Assembly: GCA_002270565.1 (NCBI GenBank)
Contig: NQMI01000179.1
Span: 19,704 to 83,703, forward strand
Source: Stenocarpella maydis
Taxonomy: Eukaryota; Ascomycota; Sordariomycetes; Diaporthales; Diaporthaceae
DNA length: 64,000 bases
Direction: 5' to 3'
Part shown: one piece after another, positions 11,801 to 23,200 of the stretch
Numbering within the stretch: the first letter of the stretch is position 1
Layout: every line of letters starts with the position of its first letter
Notes under the pieces: model-generated
Databases searched by the model: none
Told to the model about the DNA's origin: nothing
Seen by the model: only the letters and a program-made list of their open reading frames with translations
Position numbers and translations under genes: made by a program

Positions 11801-12643
11801 AGCCGCACCCAGGTTGTAGTAGAGAGTGATCGAGCATTGCTGACCTCGATGCCATTGTTAGGCACCCCTTGCGCCCGGGAACCATTTTGAGCCTCAAGTC
11901 GTGTTGAGACACCGACACCTGAACGTGAGTGAGCCTCAGTACTCAAGCTGTACATGAATTGAAAATAGGATTTGAAGCTGAGGTAAATGAATATTCGGTA
12001 TTCTGTCTGTCCATCAAGGAAGGAAATTGGGTGTTTAGCGACAAGCTGCAGATATATTACTCCGTCCTGTTCGTCTAGCGAGAAGCTTCAGATATATTAT
12101 TCCGTCCGCGTCGTGCGTACTGCTAAATTGGGCCGCCATTCGCTCGGGTATCGGCTGTTTGGCGCGTGTCGCTAGAGCAGGACCCGAGTCCCCTGAATAA
12201 TGCGTTAAACCTACAGCGGGGGGGGGGCAAGAAGCCGATGTGGTACTGCAATACGAACCCCTGACAACAAGCGTGATCTAGCCGTTTGGGAGCATCGTCA
12301 ATTTACCCCGAAAACCCAGCTAGGGGTTAAATCGAATGCTAGGACCGGGCGGCAATGCGTGCGGCGTGCGCTGTCGTTTGCGCTCCAATTACGACTCATG
12401 GAACGTCATGTTACTTTAAGTTTTCCCCCAATTTTCCACCACAGACGTCAGCCGATGTACGAACTAAGCCGAGTGCAGTGGGTATACGGAACGTAAACGA
12501 AGATTCCGTGGTCATGTATTCGACGATCAGAAGGAAGGGATGTTTATTTATAGTCAACAAAAGTTGCAACTAAATACAGCCTCCCATAGACTGACTGGCT
12601 TTGCTGCAGTCTTGAGCAATTGGAGATTCTACCTATTGGAAAT
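8839..12643. other. 3.8-kb gene-poor interval with an AT-rich patch
   Basis: No supported gene. About 11,140-11,680 is markedly AT-rich with TA-rich runs and stops in all frames, resembling a small RIP-type remnant. A weak inverted repeat around 'ctaccaccagacaat' lies at 10,043-10,075, followed by a T-run. A poly-G run lies near 12,221. The last few hundred bases are presumably the promoter of the GH43 gene. Confidence 0.4.
12037..12116. repeat. two-copy 40-bp tandem repeat
   Basis: Two adjacent 40-bp units, each beginning 'agcga(c/g)aagct', share 'cagatatatta(c/t)tccgtcc'. Copy 1 is 12,037-12,076 and copy 2 is 12,077-12,116. The differences include a C/T transition. Non-coding. Confidence 0.6.
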
Positions 12644-14188
12644 ATGGCAATTCTTTGGCAGCTCGGCCTTGTGGTCTTCAGCCTGGTGGCCGTGACATGC
12701 GGCCAAAGCTTCAACAACCCTGTCCTCTGGGAAGACCTCGCTGACAATGAGGTTATCCGAGTCAACGACACGTACTACTACACCGCATCCACGATGCATT
12801 ACTCCCCCGGTGCCCCGATCCTACGCTCTTATGATCTCGTCAACTGGGAGTACCTCAGCCACGCGGTCCCCAGACTGGACTGGGGGAGCAAGTACGACTT
12901 GACAGGGGGCCAGCAGGCCTATGTCAAGGGCATCTACGCATCTACCTTTAAGTATCGCAAGAGCAACGGCCTCTGGTACTGGATCGGCTGCATCGAGTAC
13001 TCGACGACATATGTCTTCACCGCCCCATCCGTGACGGGGCCCTGGTCTCAGAAGGCCAAGATCGCAACCTGCTACTACGACGCCGGACTCCTCATCGACG
13101 ACGATGACACAATGTACGTCGCGTACGGCAACACCCAGCTGAGCGTCGCGCAGCTGTCCGCCGACGGCCTCTCGGAGGTCAAGAAGCAACAGGTCTACTC
13201 CACGCCGTCGAGCATCGGCGTCCTGGAGGGCAGCCGGATGTACAAGCGCAACGGCAAGTACTACATCTTCGCGACCAAGCCGGCGACCAGCCAGTACGTG
13301 CTCCAGGCGAGCAGCCCGTGGGGCCCGTACACCGTCAAGCCTCTTGCCCAGAGCGTATCCCCCCCCGTGTCCGGGGCCGGAAACCCCCACCAGGGCAGCC
13401 TGGTCGATACCCCCAGCGGGAACTGGTACTACATGGCGTTCATCGACAACTACCCGGGCGGCAGGGTCCCGGTGCTCGCCCCCGTGACCTGGGGCTCTGA
13501 TGGCTACCCGGCCCTCAGCCTGTCGAACAACGCGTGGGGCAAGTCATACCCGTACCCGGTGGCCCAGAAACCCGTCACGTCCACGCTCGGGACCGATTCG
13601 TTCCCCGGGACGTCCCTCGGGCCGGCGTGGGAGTGGAACCACAACCCCGACACCACCAAGTTCACGGTCTCAAACGGCCTGACCCTCAGCACCGCGACGG
13701 TGACGAGCGACTTGTACAGCGCCCGGAACACGCTGACCAAGCGTATCCACGGCCCGAACGGGGTTGGCACGGTGGTTATTGACTTCACCAACATGGCCGA
13801 CGGCGACCGCGCCGGCCTCTCGCTGCTGCGACAGTCATCCGCCTACATCGCCGTCCAGAGGTCCGGCTCATCCTACGCCATAGTCATGTACAACGGCCTC
13901 ACCATGACCAGCACGTGGAACACGGCGTCGACTGGCTCCCAGGCCGCGACCACGCCCATCACGCAGCGCCGTATCTGGCTTCGTACCACAGTTGATATCA
14001 GCCCGGGCTCGGGGAGGAAGGGCTCGTTCTCATACAGTCTGGACGGCAGCAACTTTGTGACATTCGGGTCGCAGCTGACGTTGAACAACACATGGGAGTT
14101 CTTCATGGGGTATCGGTATGGCATTTTCAACTTTGCCACCAAGGCTCTTGGGGGCTCCGTCAAGGTTCAGTCTTTCACGAGCGCCTAA
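12644..14188 (+). CDS. secreted glycoside hydrolase family 43 (beta-xylosidase / arabinofuranosidase-like)
   Basis: Extracellular inverting glycosidase acting on hemicellulose side chains or xylo-oligosaccharides; exact substrate not determinable. One exon, 514 residues from the ATG at 12,644. This start is preferred over an in-frame ATG 24 nt upstream because it gives a clean signal peptide (MAILWQLGLVVFSLVAVTCG, cleavage about 20). The five-bladed propeller domain (about 24-310) carries 'WEDLADNEVI' (likely base Asp about 34), 'YYDAGLLIDD' (pKa-modulating Asp about 146) and 'VLEGSRMYK' (acid Glu about 195). The C-terminal half (about 320-512) is a concanavalin-like beta-sandwich as in GH43 xylosidases, with 'RAGLSLLRQSSAYIAV' and 'GYRYGIFNFATK'. 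No lesion seen. Flanked by gene-poor DNA, not in a cluster with other carbohydrate enzymes. Confidence 0.92.
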   Translation: MAILWQLGLVVFSLVAVTCGQSFNNPVLWEDLADNEVIRVNDTYYYTASTMHYSPGAPILRSYDLVNWEYLSHAVPRLDWGSKYDLTGGQQAYVKGIYASTFKYRKSNGLWYWIGCIEYSTTYVFTAPSVTGPWSQKAKIATCYYDAGLLIDDDDTMYVAYGNTQLSVAQLSADGLSEVKKQQVYSTPSSIGVLEGSRMYKRNGKYYIFATKPATSQYVLQASSPWGPYTVKPLAQSVSPPVSGAGNPHQGSLVDTPSGNWYYMAFIDNYPGGRVPVLAPVTWGSDGYPALSLSNNAWGKSYPYPVAQKPVTSTLGTDSFPGTSLGPAWEWNHNPDTTKFTVSNGLTLSTATVTSDLYSARNTLTKRIHGPNGVGTVVIDFTNMADGDRAGLSLLRQSSAYIAVQRSGSSYAIVMYNGLTMTSTWNTASTGSQAATTPITQRRIWLRTTVDISPGSGRKGSFSYSLDGSNFVTFGSQLTLNNTWEFFMGYRYGIFNFATKALGGSVKVQSFTSA

Positions 14189-15576
14189 GTTCGCCGGGGC
14201 AGCAGCCTGATGGGGTTCAGTGTTGGACCACATGCCTGTTGCAGTTGTTGGTTGTAAATATGGTCGAGTCTTGTGGGGCTATGTGTATATAACTTGCAAT
14301 ATCAATGTGAAATGCCCCCGGATCGGTAGCAATGAGCCACCTAACACAGCATTGTGCACACTGGGGGAGACCACACTTGGCAAGTTTTGTCATGTCCAGA
14401 AATTGCTCGTCCGAAGAAAAGACCTTGTCACCCCACCTCTCACAGTTTTCCGTGAGAGTGCGGAGACTACCTAGATATTGAGACATCCGGGATGAAAGCG
14501 TGACTGCGCACTCCATTGCGTGGATTGGTCCGTTGAGGATTCTCGAAGCTACTATTAGTAGATTGGTTAGTTCAGATATGCCTCCGGAAGTATTTAGCCG
14601 AAAAGTGGGGACTGCCGTTCAAAATGGAGCTAATTAGGTAAGCTCTTCATCACCGCCTTTCATTGGCACCCCCTTCGCTAGGTACCCTTCGCTACCCTCA
14701 GCTACCCTCTTTTGCCGGGAGGGAGGTATATAAGCTTTGATCTACGTGGGGGGACGATTGACTTGACGAGTATGCAGAGTCTACACTCAAATCCCTCCTG
14801 AGACGGGGTGGTCTATTAAATACTGGCGTAATAGCCGTCCCGGCCAAAAGACCATAATATTCAGTTCCATCCACTGGATATATACCAGCAGTGTGTAGGC
14901 TCAGTACGGATAATTCATCGTACCGTCACACCTCCAGTCAAACTTTATTTAGACTTGATCTACCATCGGATTTAGGGTTTACGGGCTCCGCGTAGGGCTG
15001 GCAATCAAAGTAGCGGCCCAAAGTCTATGTTGGACCTCCAATCCGGCCTTGTAAGGAAGCACTCAATATAACAATGCCTCCACTGCTTTTATGCCGGGGC
15101 GAGTTATGACCCCGAAGAAGACTGGCTGTGGTTTCCGAGAGACCGATGCACTGGCCACTGCAGCGTAACCCTAACCCGTCCGGAAGTGACAATACCGACA
15201 ACGCCACCAACGGCGCCGACGACAACCGCCGAGACTGAGACGGCCGCGTTTGAGTGGTCAGTAGTGTGGAGTGGCGTCAGGGTTAAGGTTAGAGCCGCAA
15301 AGATGCACCTCGGTAATCTGCCGTGACCCCCACGTCTGCTGGTCGAGAGCCGGGCCAGAGCCACGGCCCGCTGTCCGACGGGACTACCAAGATATAAACT
15401 TTGCTGCCCGTTGCCTCAAGTGCCAGTGGCTAGCAGAGACGGTCTTGTGTATCCTCGTGCGCCCCCTCTTGGCAAACATCGAAAAGTACTCAGTGATCAC
15501 TTGATCTTTTCTACCGCCAAAATACTTGCTTGGCTCCTTTTTTTCCCCATTCCCACCCAAGACCACTTGCATCCTC
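14189..15576. other. intergenic, no supported gene
   Basis: Contains 'ggtatataagc' near 14,746, and telomere-like short runs 'taaccctaaccc' (about 15,166) and, inverted, 'gggttaaggttag' (about 15,281); two units each, so probably chance. The last part is the promoter/leader of the P450 gene. No gene seen. Confidence 0.35.
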
Positions 15577-17485
15577 ATGGCGTCGCCCTCACACCCTCCC
15601 CTTGGACACCTGGCCGGGGACTTCCAGCAATGGATTCCCGACGACCTTGTGAAGCCTATTCCTTTGGCTATGGCTGTCTTCGTCGTAATTCTCACTATTA
15701 CCGTGTCCCTGAATTCGTCCCTGTCCGATCGCAGAGACATCCCTCTCGTAAACCCTCCAAAGTCCATTTTCCAATCCAGCTCGGACATCAAGGCAAGCTC
15801 CTACGTTTCCCCTCCTTGGTCGTGCGACGATGCTAACCAAGGCGGCTCTAGAGGGTATTCCTCCGGTCAGCTGACGAGACACTCCGACGTGCTCGTAGCC
15901 TATACCAGGCCCGGCCCTTTCGCATGTGGACGCACGCCGGCCCTCAGGTTGTCCTGCCTTATGAGATGGCCAACGAGATCCGGAACCTCCCGCAACTGGA
16001 GTTCATGCAGCGTGCATACGTCGTAGGTCCTCTATTTACGCCTCGCTATCCGACGGACTACTAATGCTTTCTAGGAAAATCACGGAAGCATCCCGGGCTT
16101 CCAAGGAATAACTGGCGGTATGAGGGCGGATAATCTATTGGTTGACGTCGTCAGGAAGCCCTTAACCAAGTCGATATGCAAGTAGACCTTTTTTTTTTCT
16201 GGTTTGATTGGGGGTAACCGGCATTAACATCAAAATGAACAGCCAAGGTCACAGCGCCGCTCGCCGACGAGGTTAACCGTGCCCTTTACTTAAATCTAGG
16301 TGATTCCACAGGTATGTTGGTCTGCCATCTATGAACTCGCTGACCCCTGTATTGTGATTCGCTAATCTTTACACAGAGTGGCACGATGTTAAGTTCTACG
16401 GTGCTCTGCTCGATACCGTCTCCCGGGCCTCTTCACGCGTCTTCCTTGGCGAGGAACTTTGCCGCAACGAAGAGTGGCTACGAATTACCAAGAACTATAC
16501 CGTTTTGGGCTTTAAGGAAGCTATCACGCTATTCGTTGTGCCCCGTTTCTTGCGCCCTCTGGTCCACTGGTTCATTCCGACGATGAAGCAGCTCCGGGCC
16601 CTCTTGGCCGAGGCCGAGGCCATGGTCGGTCCCATACTCGAGGCACGACGGAAGCTCAAGGCCGATGCCGCGGCAAAGGGAAAACCCATTCCAGAATTCA
16701 ACGACGGCATAGAGTGGGCCGAGTCTGAAGCTGGCCCCTCTCCTTACAACGCGGCTGTCTTTCAGCTGAACCTGTCTGTTGCCGCTATCCATACTACCAC
16801 TGACCTCACCTCGCGGGTCCTCGTGGATCTTGCCGATCGTCCGGATGTCATCAAGGAGCTTCGAGAGGAGGTCACAGAGGCGCTACGCTCTGAAGGATGG
16901 AAGAAGACATCGCTGTACAAGATGAAGCTGCTCGATAGCGCCATCAAGGAAAGCCAGAGACTCAAGCCCATTAGCTCGAGTAAGTACATGCTGTCTTTTT
17001 ACGCGGCTTCCGGGGGTGGGGGGCCTGCTAACGAGGTTTACCATATAGTCACTATGCGCCGCCTAGTCACGGCTCCCGTCACCCTGTCTGACGGCACCGT
17101 CCTGAAGCCCGGCGACTGGACCATCGTCGACTCGAGCAGGGGCCTGCGGGACCCGGCCATCTACGAGAACCCGGACACGTACGACCCGTACCGCTTCCTG
17201 CGCTGGCGCGAGGAGCCGGCCAAGGAGAACCAGGCGCACCTCGTATCGACGGGGCCGGCCCACCTCGGCTTCGGCCACGGCGAGCACGGCTGCCCCGGGC
17301 GCTTCTTCGCCGCCAACGAGATCAAGGTCGTCCTCTGCTACCTGCTGCTCCAGTACGACTGGAAGCTGGCCCCGGATACGGTCAGGGAGCCCCGCGCCTA
17401 CGGCTTCAGCCTGGGCATGGATCCCAACAACAAGCTGATGTTCCGTCGCCGCGCGAACCCAGAGTTTGACATCGAATCGGTCTGA
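15577..17485 (+). CDS. cytochrome P450 monooxygenase (CYP503/ent-kaurene-oxidase-like), with apparent frameshift
   Basis: Microsomal heme monooxygenase. The ATG at 15,577 opens an exon with an N-terminal anchor (LAMAVFVVILTITVSL), which runs to about 15,790 in one frame. Family-like sequence then continues in another frame ('GRATMLTKAALEGIPP') with no usable splice between, so a small indel is likely. Introns I infer: 15,866-15,908; 16,020-16,074; 16,178-16,242 (GC-AG, donor GCAAGT); 16,312-16,376; 16,980-17,048. Spliced products read 'ARPFRMWTHAGPQVV', 'SIPGFQGITGG', 'DSTEWHDVKFYGALLDTVSRAS'. Downstream lie the I-helix 'AAIHTTTDL', ExxR 'ESQRLKP', PERF-like 'YDPYRFLRW' and heme loop 'FGHGEHGCPGRFFA'. 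Everything after the early frameshift is well preserved. Substrate unknown; this group includes diterpene oxidases. Confidence 0.8.
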
Positions 17486-19230
17486 TCACGGGGTGAGGAT
17501 CTGAGCACCGGGGTATATGGGACTGATCAACCTGTCACAGAGCCCATGAGCATGTCGGGACTCAATGAGCAGGTTCGGATATTGTCCGAGTTGTGTTTGT
17601 TGTTCTCGTTTTTCTTTGTGTATCCACGGCCCCACCCCCTTGAACTATTTGAGGACGCAACGTTGGGATATCTAATTCTGAGCGAATAGAATAGATTATA
17701 GATGGTTTCCTTTGTCCGATCACAATACCCTGCACACATACACGGAAACAGTCAAAAACCCAGCATAAGATAGTTAATAGAATGCCCATAACAGTAGGTT
17801 TAAATTACAATAGCTACCAAGAAACTAGTGATAGCCTTGTGCTGAAGCTAGTCGCGAGAATAGACCACTGTACTGTTGGAGCCAAATGTGGCGTCACACA
17901 CTGCATAGTACCTCTAGGCTTATCGTGACACATACGCTCTTCAATTCACTTCAGATATTCTGTTAGGCCTTCCATTTTGGAAACAGAGTCATAGATTAGA
18001 CTATTCTAACGAGGGTATAATATCGACCCACGCAGCACAGCTTCGTTGTGGTATGCAGCTGGCTGTATGGTGCCGCAGCGGCTCTATTCACGAGTGACGA
18101 CGACCAAAAACAAGACACTGGTATTGCGGACCTCGTATAACTGTTCCGCCTTTTTCTTCGTGCCTCGGGACATGCGCACACTTCGGGCCGAAATATCTGG
18201 GCGGTTTTGCAGTTGCCATGTCGTCCTGCCACCCAGCAAACAAGTGCGGGGATAACGGCAGGGTCATTGTACAGCCGGATCCCCAACTACGTGGCTTGCG
18301 AGGGGCGTATGCAAGGATGGATGTCCGTACGAGAGCGTGGCACACGCTCGGAACGTTAATATCAAGCACCTTTGGCACGACGTTGTGCAACCAGCCAAGC
18401 CATGCTGCTGTCCGCACAGGGTGACGGTCTCGCGGTGTAAGAAGGGTGTCTTCCCCCCCCTTAACCTCGCTCGGACTCGCTTCCGAAAATAGAGTTCATC
18501 TACACATACCCTTGTACCAATCCATGTAGCCCGGGCGTCCCGGGCAGCGTACCACAGGCGCGGTAACGGAACCCTCAGGCCTCGGATGTTACACAGTACG
18601 CGGAGGGGGCCGGAGTTGAGGATTGGGGGCGTCTGTGTGTGACAGACAGCTCATATTTTTCTCTCCCGCTGCCGGGGCTGTCTAAGCGGTAGTAGTATAA
18701 CGACTGACGCGCTGCCGTGCTTTCGCGCAGCTTCGCACCAGAGGGCGGCTACGGTTTGGCGCCTGCCAAAGCGCGAGATCTTAGATGGGATGGTACTCTT
18801 GGACCATCCCAACACTGAACGCACGGGTAGACTGAGTGACTTTGCACGAGGGAAAGCAAGATCCGGTGCATTTCTGTTGGGCCCGCGTGGTCTGAAGTGT
18901 GCTCTGCTGGTGTGAGTTACATCCACGTTTAACGTCACTTGGCCAGAGGCGCCCTGTTCTCTCCTGCGTTCTGAGGATACAATTGGCATTTTATATTTCG
19001 GGAAGAAGAAGGCTTCATGTATTTTGAGCGCCAAGAAAGTTTTAGAAAACTCGAACCCCGCATTTGTCCTTGATGGAACAATCGAAGGCGTAGTAGTTGT
19101 TGCACAGGCCAAGCCTCGATTTACTACCAACCCCCCGCTATCAGAGCACCCACCGTCACCTCGGTGGCTCTGTTCCTGCAACGCTGAGCCTAAAGGGGAA
19201 AATGAAGAAACAAAAATAGCAAGAGACCGC
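17486..19230. other. intergenic, no supported gene
   Basis: Moderate GC, with no convincing coding exons, repeats or RNA genes. A 218-codon frame on the minus strand (18,651-19,307) has no recognisable domain and is probably chance. Confidence 0.35.
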
Positions 19231-20290
19231 AAGAAATCCAATGGGCTGCCTCCCCACACCCACGCAAGACGTGGCGTGAGCGCGTCTCCCACGCGCTGCC
19301 GTCCCACACCGGCCCATACACCGTGCTCTTCTCGGCCTGCTGCCCCGGCCGCGCGTGCCGACGTGCAGGGCCTACGCCAAGTCCTTCAGCATGCCCAACC
19401 TCACGGTGAAGACGTACAATGGATGGCCCGCACGTGTGGCGCCGCAACTCCACGCTGGCTGGTGCCGGGCATTCTGGGGCGGGGCCGAATGCCCCTGGCA
19501 GAAGCCCAAGAAGCATACGAGGTCGTCCTACAGATTATCAACAATGGCCACCCCGGAGACCACATCAGAAACCATAAATAACCTGAGGGAGAAGCCCAAT
19601 CGGGGTCCGAGCTCTTGGGGGCTGGACGGTATCGACTGGTCGGACTGGAAGGGCCAGCTATCCCTGGAGAATGTCACAGCCATGGGCCACAGTTTTGGGA
19701 GGCGCAACCACAGTACAGATGCTCGGGCTTGGTGGCGACCTCCCCTGGGTTGGCCAAGGGATACTTGCTCGGCGCGCGGGGCCCAGCAACCCCGGAGGTG
19801 CAGCCGGGCTGTGAGGTGCAGAGCATCTCGAGACCGTTGCTCTCGATGGGGCCGGAGGCCTTTATGCACTGGGGTGAGAATTACACCAAGGTCAAGGGCA
19901 TCTGCGAAGAGGCCAAGCAGAACAGCGCGCTCTCCTAGAATGCTGGCTGTGCGCGGCTCGACGCACACGTCGCAAGCCGACTCTGCAGTGCTGTTTCCAA
20001 GGTGGATGGACCTGTTCATCAACAGAGGGGAGGGGACATATCTCGCCGTGGCGCCAATCCTAGGGTTCCTCAAGATCGTCCTCCCTCACGCCCGGACCTC
20101 GTCCTACGTCACAAGCAATTGGGTAGGCGAGGCCTCCTCGGGAAGTTGCAGCCGGATTCTCATATCTCTATGGAGCACCGCCCAGACCAGAAGTGACGGC
20201 TGCACGTCTCAAGATCGACAATGAGTTCCAGGTGCGGCTGCACGACTTGTGGGCCAAGAACTCGCGAAATAGAGTAGGAGACGGGATGCG
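19230..20290 (+). pseudogene. decayed PAF-acetylhydrolase-like (phospholipase A2 group VII family) gene
   Basis: Family members are alpha/beta-hydrolases that hydrolyse PAF and oxidised phospholipids. Pieces of one appear in order on the plus strand but in different frames: 'LPSHTGPYTV' (about 19,290-19,320); 'GPSSWGLDGIDWSDWKG' and 'VTAMGHSFG' with the GxSxG nucleophile (about 19,600-19,700); then, one frame away, 'GYLLGARGPATPEVQPG' and 'LLSMGPEAFMHWGENY' (19,760-19,935); then back in the first frame 'MLAVRGSTHTSQADSAVLFPRW' start (about 19,939; catalytic-His region) and 'LGFLKIVLP' (about 20,060); finally, in a third frame, 'ARLKIDNEFQVRLHDLW' (about 20,190-20,250). At least three frame changes without splice signals, and loss of sequence between blocks, make it a pseudogene. 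GC is normal, so decay is by indels, not RIP. Family assignment rests on motif order. Confidence 0.75.
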
Positions 20291-20299
20291 GAGGCAGGG

Positions 20300-23200
20300 A
20301 GTGCACCCCGGGATGCCAAAGGGAGGCCTTTGTTTAGGCGCAGGACGTGGCGGATCCAGGCGGGGAAGTGTGGGCGCATATGTCCCCCGAGAAGGAGGAC
20401 GTGGACAAGCGTCTGGAGCACCGAGACGGACGAGAGATGGAACCTTCTGGTAGTTAGTTACATTTGTAGTGAGCACGGGCAACGGCCGCGGCCTCTCGTG
20501 CGGTGGGCGACAATGCAAGAAGTTTTGGGTTTGTCTGGGCTGTTCCTGTCAAAGTCAGCTTCATCTGGTTACTGGTACCTCCCTCCCTGCCTCCCTGCCT
20601 CCCTATCTCATTTCTACTCCGTATGCCGTATGTATGAGCATAGTGTAGAGAGGCTCTTCCACGTGGGGTGCAAATCCAAGAAATCCGGGGCGACTGGATC
20701 GGACGTAGATGAAACGAGCGCCAGGCTCCACTTCAACTAAACCGGGCCATCCGTGGTGGGCCGGCGGCCCGGCTTGGACTGTACACTAAACTCGGCCGAA
20801 CACAAAAGTAGCCACCATCACAGGCCCGCAAACGGTTTTTTTCCTACCGCATCCTCTTCATCCTGGCCCGTGGGAAAGGGCGTGTGCGTCCCTCAGAAGG
20901 CTGCGTCCGGGATGCTACAAGCAGGAGTCCGGGGGGGGGGGTCACAGCGGCAGCAGAAGCTCAGAATAGGGCCATCAGAATGCACCCCGCGCTGAGACAA
21001 GCCCCGCCCCCTTTCCTCTGCCCGCAGAGAAGCTACCGTCTCACGATACGAGGACTGGGCGCGACACACAGACTCGTGGATGACGGGCGGGCAGCGGGAT
21101 GGCACAAGAAGCACGGCACGGACGCACAGCTCGCCGGGCGGCGCGGGCTCTTCCCTGTGCTCGAAACATCTTGGAAGTGATCGACGTTTGTCCTGGGGAA
21201 CGTATACGCGTACACTACTGTGTAGTGTGCTTGTCATCGAGTCAGTCGTAATAAGGGGGGGTGTCGGATTTTGAAGAGGCCAAGAAAGAAAAGAAGGGAA
21301 AAAAAAGAAGAGCTCGTCCGTTTTGGGACCAGGACCAGGAACCGTTGTAATAAGAATGAGAGCAATTTGCTTCTTCTGTTGTTCATTTTTGGCATGCTCC
21401 CGCCCTGCGCCCCCCCCTTCCTCCCTAGCCGCTGGAGATTCCTTTCCGTTTGGGGCCGGGGTGGAGGGTTGTTGGAGAGTTGGAGGATGTCTGAAAATCA
21501 TGCCACAATGAAGGGGGGGCCATCTCGGAGGGCTCGTATCGGCGGGTTCGAGTAAGGCCCATCAACCTGGAACCGCAGGCCGGTCTAACCCCCAAACCCC
21601 CCCCCCTCAAAAAAAATATTTTTGAGCTTCGCTGGGAGATTCTGGAAATACACTACATACTCTCGGGTAGATTGCCGATTGACTGAAGTGTCGAGAGCGG
21701 GTACTTGGGAGCCTCTTGACATGGTTGGCAAGGCTCGCGGGGCTGGCAGTGTGTAACATGTAACATAGTTGTTCTCTCAGACTAGCCCCCAATACACGCG
21801 GATTTGGTGGACTACATAGTAGACTAGTGATGATTTGCACTGGGCGGAGCAACAATAGCCGGCGGTGCGAGGGCGGACATGGTGAGATGGTGAGGTAGGT
21901 GGTGAGATTTGCTTATGCTCACGAGAAGAGACGACAACGAGAGAAGCACGGTAACACAAATGCACCAAGACTGAAGGACCATGGACCGGGAACCTCGGGC
22001 AGGGACAGCCCTGCTCCCAACGGGACAGCACCTTCTGCGCATTCTCTCCACTGTGTACTTTGCAAATATGTCTGCATGTATGTTGGTATGGGGGATATTA
22101 TATATATTGCATCACAAGTACATACAATCTAGTACTGTTGTCAAGATGTCTACCGTCTACAGTCATCCATCTGCCCCCACCTGGTCGTCGTCGTGGTGAT
22201 CCTGATCCTGATGCTTAATCTCCATTATTACCCAGCAGCTAAGGCTGTACTCCGCAGCATGCACATCTAAGACAAACCAGGACAGGCATATGTACTGCCC
22301 TGCTGCAATGCAGGCGGCGATTGGCCAGCAGACCTCGACCAGAGAGCATGTGACCGACAGCGGCGGTGAGGCCCGCTCAGCTTAGCCAGCCAGCCAGCTA
22401 CACTGAGGATTGATATGCTTGCCGCTGTGTTTGTTGCTCGACAGTGGACGTGGTGCCGATCGCGCCCGACTCTGCCAGGCCTGCGATGCTGCCGTGCTGC
22501 GAGCCCACCAGCCCACCAGCCCACCAGCCCACCCGGCCCACCGGTCCACAGCCTACAGAGTACACTATAGGCCACCCACAATGGGCCCGACACAAACATT
22601 GTCCCCCGCACGGTGGGTCCACAGGTTGCACATGCGGCAGGGCGAGGTCCTTTTGGTGCTCGTTTTCGTCTCGTGTCGGAGCGTCTGTCGACGTGTCGGG
22701 TCAAGCCCAGTCTTGTCGTGTCCCAATTGGGGTCGGTGCTGCCGTGCCGTGCCGTGTTGTGCTGTGCTGTGCTGTTCTGTGTGCCGGGCCATCATGTTAT
22801 GTAATGTCCAACTTCAGGTACTCAGCTGCAGGACGTGTGGTGTAGGTGTCCATGATGATGGTGATGAATATTTATGATCATTATGATAGTTGTGATAATT
22901 ATAATAGTTTTTAAGTTTGGTCAACTGTGCATCGCCAAATTAGAGCCTATACGGAGTACTATATATGCCCTCACCTGGTCGCCTACATACTATACGTCCA
23001 TACTCTCTTGATTCTCACCTTGACTGTCCGCCCCTGCCAGCCCTGTCCTTGTCTGCACGTCTCCCTATTCATCGGCCCTGAACCCTGAACCCTGGCAGTG
23101 GCCGTGGCCGTGGCCCTGTCCCTGTCCCTGTCCATGTCAAAAGTTCCACGCACCTTGGCTGACCTGCATATTGATCTGTGCTAGCTACCACCACAGGTTT

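Noticed and set aside
13500..14163. Open frames within the GH43 gene
   Set aside because: Shadow frames with no motif.
15160..15295. Telomere-like CCCTAA units, suggesting an internal telomere or chromosome end
   Set aside because: Only two units in each place, in opposite orientation and imperfect; compatible with chance.
12644..17485. GH43 plus P450 as part of a biosynthetic cluster
   Set aside because: No backbone synthase, transporter or cluster regulator is found nearby, and spacing is wide.
18651..19307. 218-codon minus-strand frame
   Set aside because: No domain, biased composition; overlaps the start of the PAF-AH pseudogene region.
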